Positions 15,316 to 26,936 of a stretch of 40,542 nucleotides of DNA are shown piece after piece. Both the position numbers and the translations under genes were made by a program. This stretch comes from Kocuria sp. (lineage in GTDB: Bacteria; Actinomycetota; Actinomycetes; Actinomycetales; Micrococcaceae), in NCBI RefSeq assembly GCF_030538595.1, contig NZ_JAUNTS010000019.1, positions 1-40,542 of the forward strand, written 5' to 3'. Each line of letters opens with the position of its first letter. The first letter of the stretch is position 1. The notes under the pieces are model-generated. The model was not told the origin of the DNA and made no database searches. It worked only from the letters and a program-made list of their open reading frames with translations.

Positions 15316-16229
15316 CCCAGCGGCTCTCCATCGGCAAAAACCACGTGCCGGCCGCGAATCCTGACCCGGGTGACCGGCTGGATGGCCACGGCCTTCAAAC
15401 GCACGTGAGCCCCGGTGTAGATGGAGGGGAACAGGCGGAGGAACCGCAACCGCGTCAGGGGGGCCACCACAAACAGCTCCAGGGCGGCGTCCGTGGCGTC
15501 TGCCCAGGGCACTATGCCCAGCCCACCACCGATCGACGACGAGTTGGCCACGTTGACCATCAGGGCCTGTAGCCCACGGTGGGTGGGGCCGGGGGAACCG
15601 GGTTCGGTGATCTCCAGACTGTAGTCCTGAGCGCGGTGCCGGAGCAGTTCAACGGCCAGCGCCACAATGTACTTGGCGGAGCCACGCGGCCAGCGGTACC
15701 GGTTGGCGCGTTGATTCACGGCGGCGTCAATCCCGGCGCACAGGGCGGTGGCAAACCAGGCGGTGGAGCCGTCCTCAAAATCCACCTGGCCCACGTCCAT
15801 CAAGATGGGGCCGTTGTCCAGACGCCGTAGGACCCGCCCGGCACTGCGTTCGGGATCATCTTGTGGGCTGTCCCAGTGGCGGGCCAGGTCATTGCCGGAA
15901 CCGCTGGCGATCAACCCGAAAGGAATGGACTGGTGGTGGCGCTCGCGGTGCTGCAGCAGCACGTTGAGGACCACGTGTGCCGTTCCGTCCCCGCCCACGG
16001 CCACCACCGCAGCCGGAGCCGGAGCGTGATGGGCGGCCAGGTGGCGGCGCAGGGAGGCACCCCATCCGTTGGGATCGCTGGAGCCATGATCCGGGGAGTC
16101 CGTGGAGAGCAGCACGGTGGGGTGGCCGTTGGCCTGGAAGACGGCGGCTGCGGCCTCAGCGGCCCGTTTGACCCGGCCGCGCCGGGCACTGAAGTGGCCC
16201 ACCAGGACCACGGTGCCGCCGGTGGTCAT
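15261..16229 (-). CDS. Diacylglycerol kinase catalytic-domain lipid kinase
   Basis: A 322-residue lipid kinase of the DAGK_cat/YegS/DgkB type, which phosphorylates a lipid alcohol such as diacylglycerol with ATP at the membrane. Key motifs are VAVGGDGTAHVVLN (nucleotide-binding GGDGT), IASGSGNDLARH, and the C-terminal FADGEPLG. Start choice: the ATG at 16229 overlaps the stop of the upstream regulator gene (ATGA); an in-frame upstream start at 16259 lies inside that gene. It is co-transcribed with the Fur-family gene. Its 3' end runs 55 bp into znuB on the opposite strand. The natural substrate is not evident. Confidence 0.88.
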   Translation of the reverse strand: MTTGGTVVLVGHFSARRGRVKRAAEAAAAVFQANGHPTVLLSTDSPDHGSSDPNGWGASLRRHLAAHHAPAPAAVVAVGGDGTAHVVLNVLLQHRERHHQSIPFGLIASGSGNDLARHWDSPQDDPERSAGRVLRRLDNGPILMDVGQVDFEDGSTAWFATALCAGIDAAVNQRANRYRWPRGSAKYIVALAVELLRHRAQDYSLEITEPGSPGPTHRGLQALMVNVANSSSIGGGLGIVPWADATDAALELFVVAPLTRLRFLRLFPSIYTGAHVRLKAVAIQPVTRVRIRGRHVVFADGEPLGQLPATVTVRPAALPVVL

Positions 16230-16675
16230 CCCTGCGTCTCCTGCCGGCACCGTGGGCACAGCCCCACGATTTCAATGGTGTGCTCCAGTTCTGAGTAGCC
16301 ATACGCGCTGGCGGTCTGCTCCGCCCAGGCCTCCACGGTGGGAGCTTCCAATTCAACGGTGGCGCCGCAGCGCCGGCAGACAAGATGGTGGTGGTGATGT
16401 TCGGCCTCGCACTGACGGTAGATGGCCTCGCCGTCGTCATTGCGCAGGGTGTCCACCTCTCCGACCTCAGCCATGGACTGCAACACCCGGTACGTGGTGG
16501 CCAGGGAAACCTTTTGACCGCTTTCCTGCAGGCGGGCGTACAACTCCTGGGTGGTCACAAAATCCGCCTGCGAGCGCAGTGCGGCACGGACGGCGCGCCG
16601 CTGTTTGGTGTTGCGGACCTCAGCTCGGGGCCCCGACGTGGGGGCCTGATCTGCGGGGGATCCTGCGGAACTCAC
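16226..16675 (-). CDS. zur: Fur-family zinc uptake regulator (Zur)
   Basis: A 149-residue Fur-family repressor. The winged helix covers about residues 15-90 (TKQRRAVRAAL, VSLATTYRVLQSMAEVGEVDTL). The metal/dimer domain has EHHHHHLVCRRCG and the terminal CPRC, giving the structural Cys4 zinc site. Assignment to Zur rather than Fur rests on the adjacent zinc transporter genes and a Zur box in front of znuA. The GTG start at 16675 is preceded by AGGAG; longer in-frame readings up to 16888 run through untranslated sequence. The ATGA overlap couples it to the lipid kinase downstream. Confidence 0.88.
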   Translation of the reverse strand: MSSAGSPADQAPTSGPRAEVRNTKQRRAVRAALRSQADFVTTQELYARLQESGQKVSLATTYRVLQSMAEVGEVDTLRNDDGEAIYRQCEAEHHHHHLVCRRCGATVELEAPTVEAWAEQTASAYGYSELEHTIEIVGLCPRCRQETQG

Positions 16676-16864
16676 GGACGTCACTCCTGAAACTGTGGCG
16701 GACTTGAGCACACCCGGCAGGCGCCGGGCTGAGACCTCCCCAGGGTATCGGCAATCGGCCACCTGGCGGGCCCGGGCTCGGTAGGGTGGACAGTAATGCA
16801 AGCCGACGGCGGGGCACACCGGGTCCGCGTTGGGCTGAAGACTCACAACCGGCAGGAGAACCGC

Positions 16865-17539
16865 GTGCAGCTGACCAAGTTCACCCACTCATGTGTTCGG
16901 GTGGTCTCCCAGGACACGGTGATCGTGATGGACCCCGGAAACTTCTCCGAGGTGGAGACAGCCATGGACGGGGCGGAGCACGTGCTGATCACCCACACTC
17001 ACCCCGATCACCTGGACCCGCAGAGAGTTCCGGAGCAACTGCGTTCCCAGCCGGACACCCACGTGTGGGCCCCGGCCAGCGTGGCCCAAGACCTGCGCGA
17101 AACCCTGGGGGAGGCCGCCTATGACTCTGAGGGCAAGGAGCGCATTCACGACGTCGAACCCGACTCCCAGCTCGATCTGAACGGTGTGCGGGTCCAGACG
17201 TTCGGGGGTCAGCACGCACTGATCCACCCGCTGGTCCGCACCGTGGACAATGTGGGCTATCTCCTGGAGGGCAAACTGTTTCACCCCGGTGACTCCTTTG
17301 TGGTGCCCCACGGGATTTCACCGACCACGGTGCTGGTCCCGCTGCACGCACCGTGGTCCAAGATGTCAGAGGTGATCGACTTCCTGATTGCCGTGGGGGC
17401 GCCCACGGCCTACCAGATCCACGATGCCTTGCTCTCCCAGAACGGACTGGGCATTGTGGAAAAGCAGGTCAAGAACTTTGCCGGAAAATATGGCACGGAG
17501 TACATCCACCTGGAGCCGGGCACCACTGTTGAGGTCTGA
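16865..17539 (+). CDS. Metallo-beta-lactamase-fold metal-dependent hydrolase
   Basis: A 224-residue hydrolase of the metallo-beta-lactamase superfamily, in the UlaG-like/Lactamase_B group. The metal-binding motif THTHPDHLD lies near residue 43; further candidate ligands are the His in GGQHALIHP, the Asp in FHPGDSF, and a later His in PLHAPW. The substrate is unknown. The GTG at 16865 follows CAGGAG at suitable spacing; the ATG at 16796 has no ribosome site. It is divergent from zur and precedes the HIT gene, with a 21-bp tandem repeat between them. Confidence 0.83.
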   Translation: MQLTKFTHSCVRVVSQDTVIVMDPGNFSEVETAMDGAEHVLITHTHPDHLDPQRVPEQLRSQPDTHVWAPASVAQDLRETLGEAAYDSEGKERIHDVEPDSQLDLNGVRVQTFGGQHALIHPLVRTVDNVGYLLEGKLFHPGDSFVVPHGISPTTVLVPLHAPWSKMSEVIDFLIAVGAPTAYQIHDALLSQNGLGIVEKQVKNFAGKYGTEYIHLEPGTTVEV

Positions 17540-17589
17540 GAAGTTCAGATTGAGGCTTGAGAAGTTCAGGATCAGGCTTGAGAAGTTCG
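17537..17589 (+). repeat. 21-bp tandem repeat, 2.5 copies
   Basis: Copies start at 17537, 17558 and 17579. The unit is TGAGAAGTTCAG followed by a variable AT/GA, then TGAGGCT or TCAGGCT; the third copy stops after 11 bases. The first copy begins with the TGA stop of the hydrolase gene, and the last runs up to the ribosome-binding site (AAAGGAG) of the HIT gene. The function is unknown. Confidence 0.85.
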
Positions 17590-17602
17590 TAAAGGAGCAC
17601 CC

Positions 17603-18031
17603 ATGAGCACCATTTTCACCAAGATCATTGACGGCCAGATCCCGGGCCGGTTTCTGTGGAAGGACGAACACTGCGTGGTGTTCCTCTCCATTGCACCCCT
17701 GTCCCAAGGTCACGCCTTGGTGGTGCCCAGAGTTGAGGTGGACCACTGGCTGGATCTGGATTCGGAGTTGGCGGCCCATCTGATGAAGGTCTCCCAGACC
17801 ATTGGGAAGGCACAGGCTGCGGTGTTCCAGCCCAAAAGGGTGGGACAAATGATCCAGGGCTTTGAAGTCCCGCACTGCCATATCCACGTGTGGCCCACCA
17901 ACTCCATCGAGGAGTTCGACTTTGCCAATGTGGACCAGAACCCGGACGACGCCGTCATGGAGGATTCCGCCCAGCGCATTCGTCAGGCCTTGATCGCCGA
18001 TGGCAATGAGCGGCACGTGCCGCAGGCGTGA
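17603..18031 (+). CDS. HIT-family protein (histidine-triad nucleotide-binding)
   Basis: A 142-residue HIT protein, a class of nucleoside phosphoramidate or dinucleotide hydrolases. The histidine triad appears as PHCHIHVWP (around residues 91-99); the N-terminus IFTKIIDGQIPGRFLWKDE and HALVVPRVEVDHW are classical. The ATG follows AAAGGAG. It probably shares a transcript with the upstream hydrolase, 63 bp away. The precise substrate is unknown. Confidence 0.92.
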   Translation: MSTIFTKIIDGQIPGRFLWKDEHCVVFLSIAPLSQGHALVVPRVEVDHWLDLDSELAAHLMKVSQTIGKAQAAVFQPKRVGQMIQGFEVPHCHIHVWPTNSIEEFDFANVDQNPDDAVMEDSAQRIRQALIADGNERHVPQA

Positions 18032-18037
18032 GCCGCA

Positions 18038-18095
18038 ACTTGGGCATGGCAAGTGCGTTTTGCCTCGGAAGAAAACGCATTCGCCATGCCCAAGT
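18038..18095. terminator. Long hairpin between the HIT gene and hrpA (bidirectional terminator)
   Basis: The 24-base arms 18038-18061 and 18072-18095 pair along their whole length apart from one A/C mismatch and one G/T wobble, around a 10-base loop. The arms begin ACTTGGGCATGGC. The element sits 6 bp past the HIT stop and 19 bp past the hrpA stop of the convergent gene. AAAA and TTTT at the loop base are inside the stem, so there is no true U-tract. Confidence 0.75.
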
Positions 18096-18114
18096 CTCTA
18101 GGATCAGCCGGGAG

Positions 18115-22323
<4,209 letters not shown>

Positions 22324-22332
22324 GACCGGCCC

Positions 22333-22338
22333 AGTCTA
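22333..22338 (-). promoter_or_regulatory. -10 element giving a near-leaderless hrpA mRNA
   Basis: TAGACT on the minus strand, with nine bases between it and the ATG at 22323. Transcription would begin about three bases before the start codon, and there is no Shine-Dalgarno sequence. No clear -35 is seen. Confidence 0.45.
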
Positions 22339-22441
22339 CGAAACCGCCGTGCTGTGTAATCCGTGCGGACGCAGGTTCAGCGCTGGGCGTGCTGGCAGGC
22401 CAGCCCTCCAGGCGTGCTGCTTCCGGCTGTGGTGCGACCCG

Positions 22442-22447
22442 TAGAAT
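22442..22447 (+). promoter_or_regulatory. Possible -10 of the small membrane protein gene
   Basis: TAGAAT fits TANNNT and would start transcription near 22454, nine bases before the ATG at 22463. No -35 is apparent. It diverges from the hrpA promoter about 110 bp away. Confidence 0.35.
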
Positions 22448-22462
22448 CGTGCCTCCAACCCC

Positions 22463-22900
22463 ATGGCCCAGATTGGATTGTTGCCCCTCATGCCCGCCAC
22501 GTCATCGCACCAACCAGACTCCTGTTCCGTGAGCCACGGTCCGGAACCGCAATCGGTGGACGATGAGCGCGAGCGCAGGCGCGCGCGCCGTCACCGTGCT
22601 GCTGGGGCCATGTTCGCGGTGGGAATAGTGCTGTTGTTCGTGGCCTCGTGGGCCTTTCCAGAGGGTCTGATTCACGTGGCCCGAGCATCTGCCGGTGAAT
22701 ACGCCATTCCCATGAGCACGCGCGGTTGGGTCACGGCCATCTTTGGCCCCATCGCCCTGGTGGCCAGTGGTGTTCTGCTGTTCGGTGGCTTTTGGATCCG
22801 CCAGCGCAACAAGGAAGCGGTCTCCCACGAGGACCGGGCGCTGGATGAAGCCTGGGGGGATGAAACCTTCACCGATTACAACCCCCAGGACTATCGCTGA
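22463..22900 (+). CDS. Small membrane protein of unknown function, two transmembrane segments
   Basis: A 145-residue protein I do not recognise. It has a hydrophilic N-terminus with a basic Arg cluster (ERERRRARRHR, about 36-46), a first hydrophobic segment (about 48-66), a short polar loop, a second hydrophobic segment (about 89-111), and an acidic cytoplasmic-looking tail ending DYNPQDYR. The Arg cluster predicts the N-terminus inside. Start is uncertain: ATG at 22463, or ATG at 22490; neither has a good ribosome site, and a -10-like motif at 22442 favours the first. Base use matches the neighbours, which supports it as real. Confidence 0.65.
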   Translation: MAQIGLLPLMPATSSHQPDSCSVSHGPEPQSVDDERERRRARRHRAAGAMFAVGIVLLFVASWAFPEGLIHVARASAGEYAIPMSTRGWVTAIFGPIALVASGVLLFGGFWIRQRNKEAVSHEDRALDEAWGDETFTDYNPQDYR

Positions 22901-22942
22901 GAGCTGTGGCGCGTTGTTTGACGGTGCCGGTTGAGGGGGCGC

Positions 22943-24427
22943 TCAGTAGGCGCCGTTGCTGGAGACCACAGCCCGCAAGGTCTTGGCCAAGATCAGCAGA
23001 TCCTGAGTCATGGACCAGTTCTCCACGTAGTAGAGATCAAGGCGCACGGACTCGTCCCAGGAGAGATCCGAGCGGCCGGAAACCTGCCACAGTCCGGTGA
23101 TTCCAGGTTGCACCATGAACCGGCGGTGTACGTGCTGTTCGTAGGTTGCCACCTCCGATTCCAGGGGTGGCCTGGGGCCCATCAAGCTCATCTCACCCTT
23201 GATCACATTGACCAGCTGAGGTAGCTCGTCAATGCTGGCCCGCCGGATGATCGCGCCCACGCGGGTCACCCGGGGATCTTTACGCATCTTGAACAAGACC
23301 GGGTTCCCGCGCTCATCGGCAGCCAGTGCGGCCTTGCGATCCTCGGCATCCACCACCATGGAACGGAACTTCAGCATGGAAAACTGCTTTCCGTCCTTTC
23401 CGATGCGCTGCTGGTGGAAGAACACCGGTCCGTGGCTGTCCAATTTGATGGCCACCGTTGTGAGGACCAGGAGTGGGAGGAGCACCAGTAACCCGGTAGC
23501 ACTCATCATCAGGTCGAAAGCGCGCTTGGCCACGGCCTGCGAACCTTCAAACTTGGGTGTGCTCACGTGGATCAGGGGCAAACCGGCCACCGGCTGAGTG
23601 TGGATGCGCGGCCCTGCGACGTCGGTCAGTGAAGGCGCCATGATCATGGACACGCGGCGTTCCTGAAGTTCCCAGCCCAACAACCGCGTTGCATGAGGGG
23701 ACAGGCGGGCGTCATGAGAGATTGCCACGGCATCCACCTGGTGTAGCTCCACAGCGTCCAGGATGGAGTCCAGGTCATGGGCGTGTTCGATCATCGGCAG
23801 GCTGGCCGTCTGAGGTCCACGTGCGGCGGCAGGAATGGTGGCCGCCACCGGGAGGTAGCCCGCATGAGGTGCGGATTTGAGGACCCCGCTCAGGTGTACG
23901 GCGGACTCCTGGTCTCCCACAATCAGAATGCGGCGGAGAAATGAACCTTTGGCCCGGCGTCGGGAAATGATCTGGCGAACCACCCTGCGGCCACACAGGA
24001 GGAACACCAATCCCAGCGGAAGGGCAAGACCAACGTATCCGCGGGCCGTCTCCACCGCACCCACGTAAGAGCCAATGGCAAGCAGTCCAAAGACCCACAG
24101 AGTTCCCCAGGCCAGCTTGCGGTACTCCTCGACGCCCACACCAAAGGAGCGAATGTCCCGGGAGCCGTTGAAATGCAAGGTCAGCCACCACAGCCCCAAC
24201 AGTCCCGCTGACAAGAGCGTGTAATTGAGAGCGCCTGCACCTTCCACGGCCGCATGGCTGTCACCGAACCGTACGATTTGCGCCGCTGTCAAAGCGATGA
24301 TGATGGCCACAGCATCCACCAGGCCCAGAAGCCGCGGGATTCCCTGCTCCCAGGTGACACCCAGCAAGCGCTGACCAGTCGCTGCGGGAATCAGGTGCGA
24401 TGATCGCGTCCGTTCGGCAAGGCTCAT
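22943..24427 (-). CDS. Polyprenyl-phosphate sugar-1-phosphate transferase (exopolysaccharide initiation)
   Basis: This WbaP/CpsE-type enzyme starts repeat-unit synthesis by moving a sugar-1-phosphate from a nucleotide sugar to undecaprenyl phosphate at the membrane. About four N-terminal transmembrane segments are followed by a CoA/NAD-binding-like domain (RRILIVGDQESA). A fifth segment then leads into the catalytic domain: KRAFDLMMSATGLL, FFHQQRIGKDGKQFSMLKFRSM, RRASIDELPQLVNVIKGEMSLMGPRP and the family's terminal SSNGAY. The start is uncertain: ATG at 24427 (chosen) or TTG at 24481, neither with a strong ribosome site. It is the first gene of the polysaccharide locus, transcribed away from the rest. 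The sugar transferred cannot be told from sequence. Confidence 0.9.
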   Translation of the reverse strand: MSLAERTRSSHLIPAATGQRLLGVTWEQGIPRLLGLVDAVAIIIALTAAQIVRFGDSHAAVEGAGALNYTLLSAGLLGLWWLTLHFNGSRDIRSFGVGVEEYRKLAWGTLWVFGLLAIGSYVGAVETARGYVGLALPLGLVFLLCGRRVVRQIISRRRAKGSFLRRILIVGDQESAVHLSGVLKSAPHAGYLPVAATIPAAARGPQTASLPMIEHAHDLDSILDAVELHQVDAVAISHDARLSPHATRLLGWELQERRVSMIMAPSLTDVAGPRIHTQPVAGLPLIHVSTPKFEGSQAVAKRAFDLMMSATGLLVLLPLLVLTTVAIKLDSHGPVFFHQQRIGKDGKQFSMLKFRSMVVDAEDRKAALAADERGNPVLFKMRKDPRVTRVGAIIRRASIDELPQLVNVIKGEMSLMGPRPPLESEVATYEQHVHRRFMVQPGITGLWQVSGRSDLSWDESVRLDLYYVENWSMTQDLLILAKTLRAVVSSNGAY

Positions 24428-24508
24428 GATGGCGTGCGGGATCCGTTCAGGGTGGGGGGAGCCTTTGACTGTGGAGGTCAAAGTGCATGATTAATCTACA
24501 TTCTGAAA

Positions 24509-24534
24509 TATGCAATGGGATGTGAATTTGCATA
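24509..24534. repeat. AT-rich inverted repeat in the sugar transferase / VanZ divergent region
   Basis: TATGCAA (24509-24515) and TTGCATA (24528-24534) are perfect inverted 7-mers 12 bp apart, inside a markedly AT-rich stretch (24482-24535) in otherwise GC-rich DNA. It lies 82 bp upstream of the transferase start and 158 bp upstream of VanZ. A dimeric regulator operator is possible. No known consensus was recognised. Confidence 0.5.
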
Positions 24535-24691
24535 CATGTGGGCCCAAGGGTGATGTGACGTCTGTCAGGTGCATTCGTCACGTGCTGGAATGGATCTCTG
24601 ATGGTGAAATTGTGGGCTGTTGTGGGGACTGAGTGCCTGGTATCCCTTGACTGTGCTCTGCACCGAACCAACTGGAAGGACCGAGAGGTGA

Positions 24692-25204
24692 GTGGCTGTG
24701 AGTGGTGAGGCTGAGGCGCGTACGCCGCGAGGACAGCGGCGGACCCTCGGTCGGAGCCGTGGATGGGTCAACCCCTGGGCGGGGGGCGTGTTGGCGGTCT
24801 GCTTGGCGGCGGGAGCCCTGTTGTTCCTGTGGCCGGCGGGAGCCCGTCTGCACAGGCTCAATCTGGACATCTGGCTGACCTTGCGTACATGGGGGTTGCC
24901 TGATGTGGTGGGTCCGGATCAGTTGGAGTTCCTGTTCAACGTTCTGGTCTTCGGGGGTCTTGTGGTTCTGCTCGCCTGGACGTTCCCAGTGGTTCGTTGG
25001 CGGTGGTGGTTGGTGATCGCGGTGGCAGCCTCCTTGATGATTGAAACCGTTCAAGGATTTGTGCTGCCTGACCGCAACATGGATTGGATTGACGTGATGG
25101 CAAACAGCACCGGAGCAGTTCTGGGGATCTTGGTCCTTGCGATTTGCCGCTTTGTGGGTACCCGCACCCGGCGGCGCATGAGTGAAGGGAAAGCGCGAGC
25201 ATGA
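24692..25204 (+). CDS. VanZ-family membrane protein
   Basis: A 170-residue VanZ-like protein with about four hydrophobic segments. The family signature is clear in the last third: FNVLVFGGLVVLL, then IETVQGFVLPDRNMDWIDVMANSTGAVLG, with the conserved E...Q, D and N...G pattern. VanZ proteins give low-level teicoplanin resistance in enterococci by an unknown mechanism, and homologues are widespread, often near cell-envelope genes. The GTG at 24692 sits three bases after AGAGG; a GTG at 24698 has better spacing. The ATGA overlap with the next gene indicates coupling. Confidence 0.82.
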   Translation: MAVSGEAEARTPRGQRRTLGRSRGWVNPWAGGVLAVCLAAGALLFLWPAGARLHRLNLDIWLTLRTWGLPDVVGPDQLEFLFNVLVFGGLVVLLAWTFPVVRWRWWLVIAVAASLMIETVQGFVLPDRNMDWIDVMANSTGAVLGILVLAICRFVGTRTRRRMSEGKARA

Positions 25205-26283
25205 TGTGGACAGGGATCTGGATAATGGCCACGGCTACCGTGGCTGTAGTGCTGGTGATCAGTGGATTGCTCAAGGTGCGGCAGCCGCAGGCAGTGGATC
25301 GTGCATTCGCAGACTTGCAGGTTCCATCCGTTCTGCAGGCCACCTGGCTTCGGCGCAGCTTTCCGTGGTTGGAAACTCTGCTGGGCGTGGCAATCCTGGT
25401 CCTCAGTGGCCCACTGTTGGTGTTTGCTGCCGTGATGACGGTGGCAGTGTTCAGTGCCTACATGGTGCTCATTGCCCGGGCAGCAGCATCGGAGCAGACC
25501 GTGGAGTGCAATTGCTTTGGGGCCGCAGGGCGAGCTGCAGTCACCGGATGGACGGTGCTGCGCAACATCGGCCTACTGGCTGTAGCAGTCGTGGTTCTGG
25601 CCGGGACGTTGACGCAGTTTGCCTCTTGGTCGGCCGCAGTGGGCTCGAATCCGGCACTGTTGATCGGGTGCGCTCCGGCCATTGGCATCATGGCGCTGAT
25701 CTGGAAAGACCAGACCACAACTTCCTCGGGTCTGGCCACCGGGCCGGCGCAAACTCCGGTGCCTGTCTCCGCGTCCAGGCAGGCAACAAACTCCCAGTCG
25801 GCCGAAGCGGCCGAAATCGGCGAGGACGAATACATCAGGGAACCCATTCCCCGCTACGTCCTACGTCAGGGCAGCGGCGAGCACGTCCCGGTGGTGACCC
25901 TGCGTCAGCTGGTGGCCCGCGGACCGGTGTTGTTGGTCCGGCTCAATCCGGGGTGCGGATCCTGTGAAGTGATGATGTCCCAGTGGCAGGACTACCAGAA
26001 CCGACTGGGCACAACAGTTCACATGCTGCCGGTGTTATCGGCCGGGACCACGCCTGGGCAGACACTGGGCGAGCTTGACCCGCAGCATTACCTCTACGAT
26101 CACCAGCTGGGACTGGATGCTCTGTTCGAGGTCGGGGGGACGCCGTGGGCGGTTCTGCTGGGTGCGGATGGCTGGTTGGCAGGTGGTCCAGAACTTGGCG
26201 TGGATGGGATTGAGCAGATGATTGCGGAAATCCAGGAGGTTCTTCAAGGAACACCCGAACCTGTTGCAGAGGATCACGCCTGA
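25201..26283 (+). CDS. MauE-like membrane domain fused to a thioredoxin-like domain
   Basis: A 360-residue fusion. The N-terminal half (about 1-170) is a MauE/DoxX-like four-to-five-helix membrane domain with the family motif ECNCFG (Cys103 and Cys105). After a Ser/Ala/Gln linker (about 172-205), a thioredoxin-like domain carries NPGCGSCEVM (Cys252, Cys255) and a cis-proline loop GGTPWAV (Pro315). MauE helps form disulfides in methylamine dehydrogenase; here the likely role is passing electrons between the membrane pair and the CGSC pair, for making or repairing disulfides. The topology, and so whether the thioredoxin domain is outside, cannot be settled by eye. It sits in an operon with VanZ and the tyrosine phosphatase, inside a polysaccharide locus. 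Confidence 0.85.
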   Translation: MMWTGIWIMATATVAVVLVISGLLKVRQPQAVDRAFADLQVPSVLQATWLRRSFPWLETLLGVAILVLSGPLLVFAAVMTVAVFSAYMVLIARAAASEQTVECNCFGAAGRAAVTGWTVLRNIGLLAVAVVVLAGTLTQFASWSAAVGSNPALLIGCAPAIGIMALIWKDQTTTSSGLATGPAQTPVPVSASRQATNSQSAEAAEIGEDEYIREPIPRYVLRQGSGEHVPVVTLRQLVARGPVLLVRLNPGCGSCEVMMSQWQDYQNRLGTTVHMLPVLSAGTTPGQTLGELDPQHYLYDHQLGLDALFEVGGTPWAVLLGADGWLAGGPELGVDGIEQMIAEIQEVLQGTPEPVAEDHA

Positions 26284-26298
26284 CCGGGAGGAGCCACC

Positions 26299-26898
26299 AT
26301 GACTGTGAACATTCTGACGGTGTGCACGGGCAATATTTGCCGCTCGCCGTGGGCAGAGCGCTATCTCCAGTTGCACCTGGATGACCTGGCGCCCACAACG
26401 TTTCAGGTCACCAGTGCTGGAACGTTTGCCCTCACCGGAGAACCCATGGATCCCTTGAGCGAGGGGGAGCTGATCCGCGTTGGCGGCACCGCCCAAGACT
26501 TCACCGCCAGACAACTGACCGAAAATGTGCTGGCAGAGGCTCACCTGGTACTGGGAATGACCACAGAGCACAGGGACCAGGTGCTTTCCATGACGCCGCG
26601 CCTGTTGAAACGGGCATTCACGGTCCGGGAGTTCGCCCACCTCCTGGCACAGCTGCCCGCAGACACGGAGAGAACCATCCCGCGGGGTGCGCAGCCGGAG
26701 ACCGTGACTCAGCGCTGGAAGACGGTTCCACGTTTGTTGAGCTCATTACGGGGCAGCGGGATGAACTCGGAGATGAATGTTGGGGACCCGTATCGGTTGG
26801 GTCCGGAGGCCTTTGCCTCCATGGTGGACCAACTCCGGCCGGCGTTGGATCAGCTGATCGACCACGAACGAAAGTGGCAGGCACCCCTCCAGGCCTGA
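26299..26898 (+). CDS. Low-molecular-weight protein tyrosine phosphatase (Wzb/CpsB role)
   Basis: The N-terminal P-loop CTGNICRS (Cys9, Arg15) is the catalytic C-x5-R of the family, and the general-acid Asp lies in GDPYR (Asp163). It probably dephosphorylates the tyrosine-rich tail of the BY-kinase encoded convergently next door, the usual pairing in capsule export. At 199 residues it is about 50 longer than typical relatives; the extra length is mainly around 120-158 (Thr/Gln/Arg-rich). The ATG follows GGGAGGAG, 15 bp after the MauE-thioredoxin gene. Confidence 0.92.
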   Translation: MTVNILTVCTGNICRSPWAERYLQLHLDDLAPTTFQVTSAGTFALTGEPMDPLSEGELIRVGGTAQDFTARQLTENVLAEAHLVLGMTTEHRDQVLSMTPRLLKRAFTVREFAHLLAQLPADTERTIPRGAQPETVTQRWKTVPRLLSSLRGSGMNSEMNVGDPYRLGPEAFASMVDQLRPALDQLIDHERKWQAPLQA

Positions 26899-26922
26899 AG
26901 GGCCCGAAACAGTGCCTGCCAC
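26874..26922. terminator. Inverted repeat between the phosphatase and BY-kinase genes
   Basis: GTGGCAGGCAC (26874-26884) and GTGCCTGCCAC (26912-26922) form an 11-bp perfect stem. The 27-base loop can form a small inner hairpin (CCCT/AGGG). It spans the end of the phosphatase gene and lies 15 bp past the stop of the convergent kinase gene, so it could terminate both. Confidence 0.55.
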
Positions 26923-26936
26923 AGATCGTCGGCGAA

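Noticed and set aside
16676-16888. N-terminal extension of the Zur reading frame up to 16888
   Set aside because: It runs through the divergent promoter region and into the opposing hydrolase gene; Fur-family proteins start close to the winged helix.
22901-22942. Possible terminator between the small membrane protein and the sugar transferase
   Set aside because: Only short imperfect complementarity was seen between the two convergent genes.
24570-24620. GGAAT motif upstream of VanZ as a possible SigR promoter
   Set aside because: At 18 bp spacing the second element reads TTG rather than GTT, so the consensus fails.
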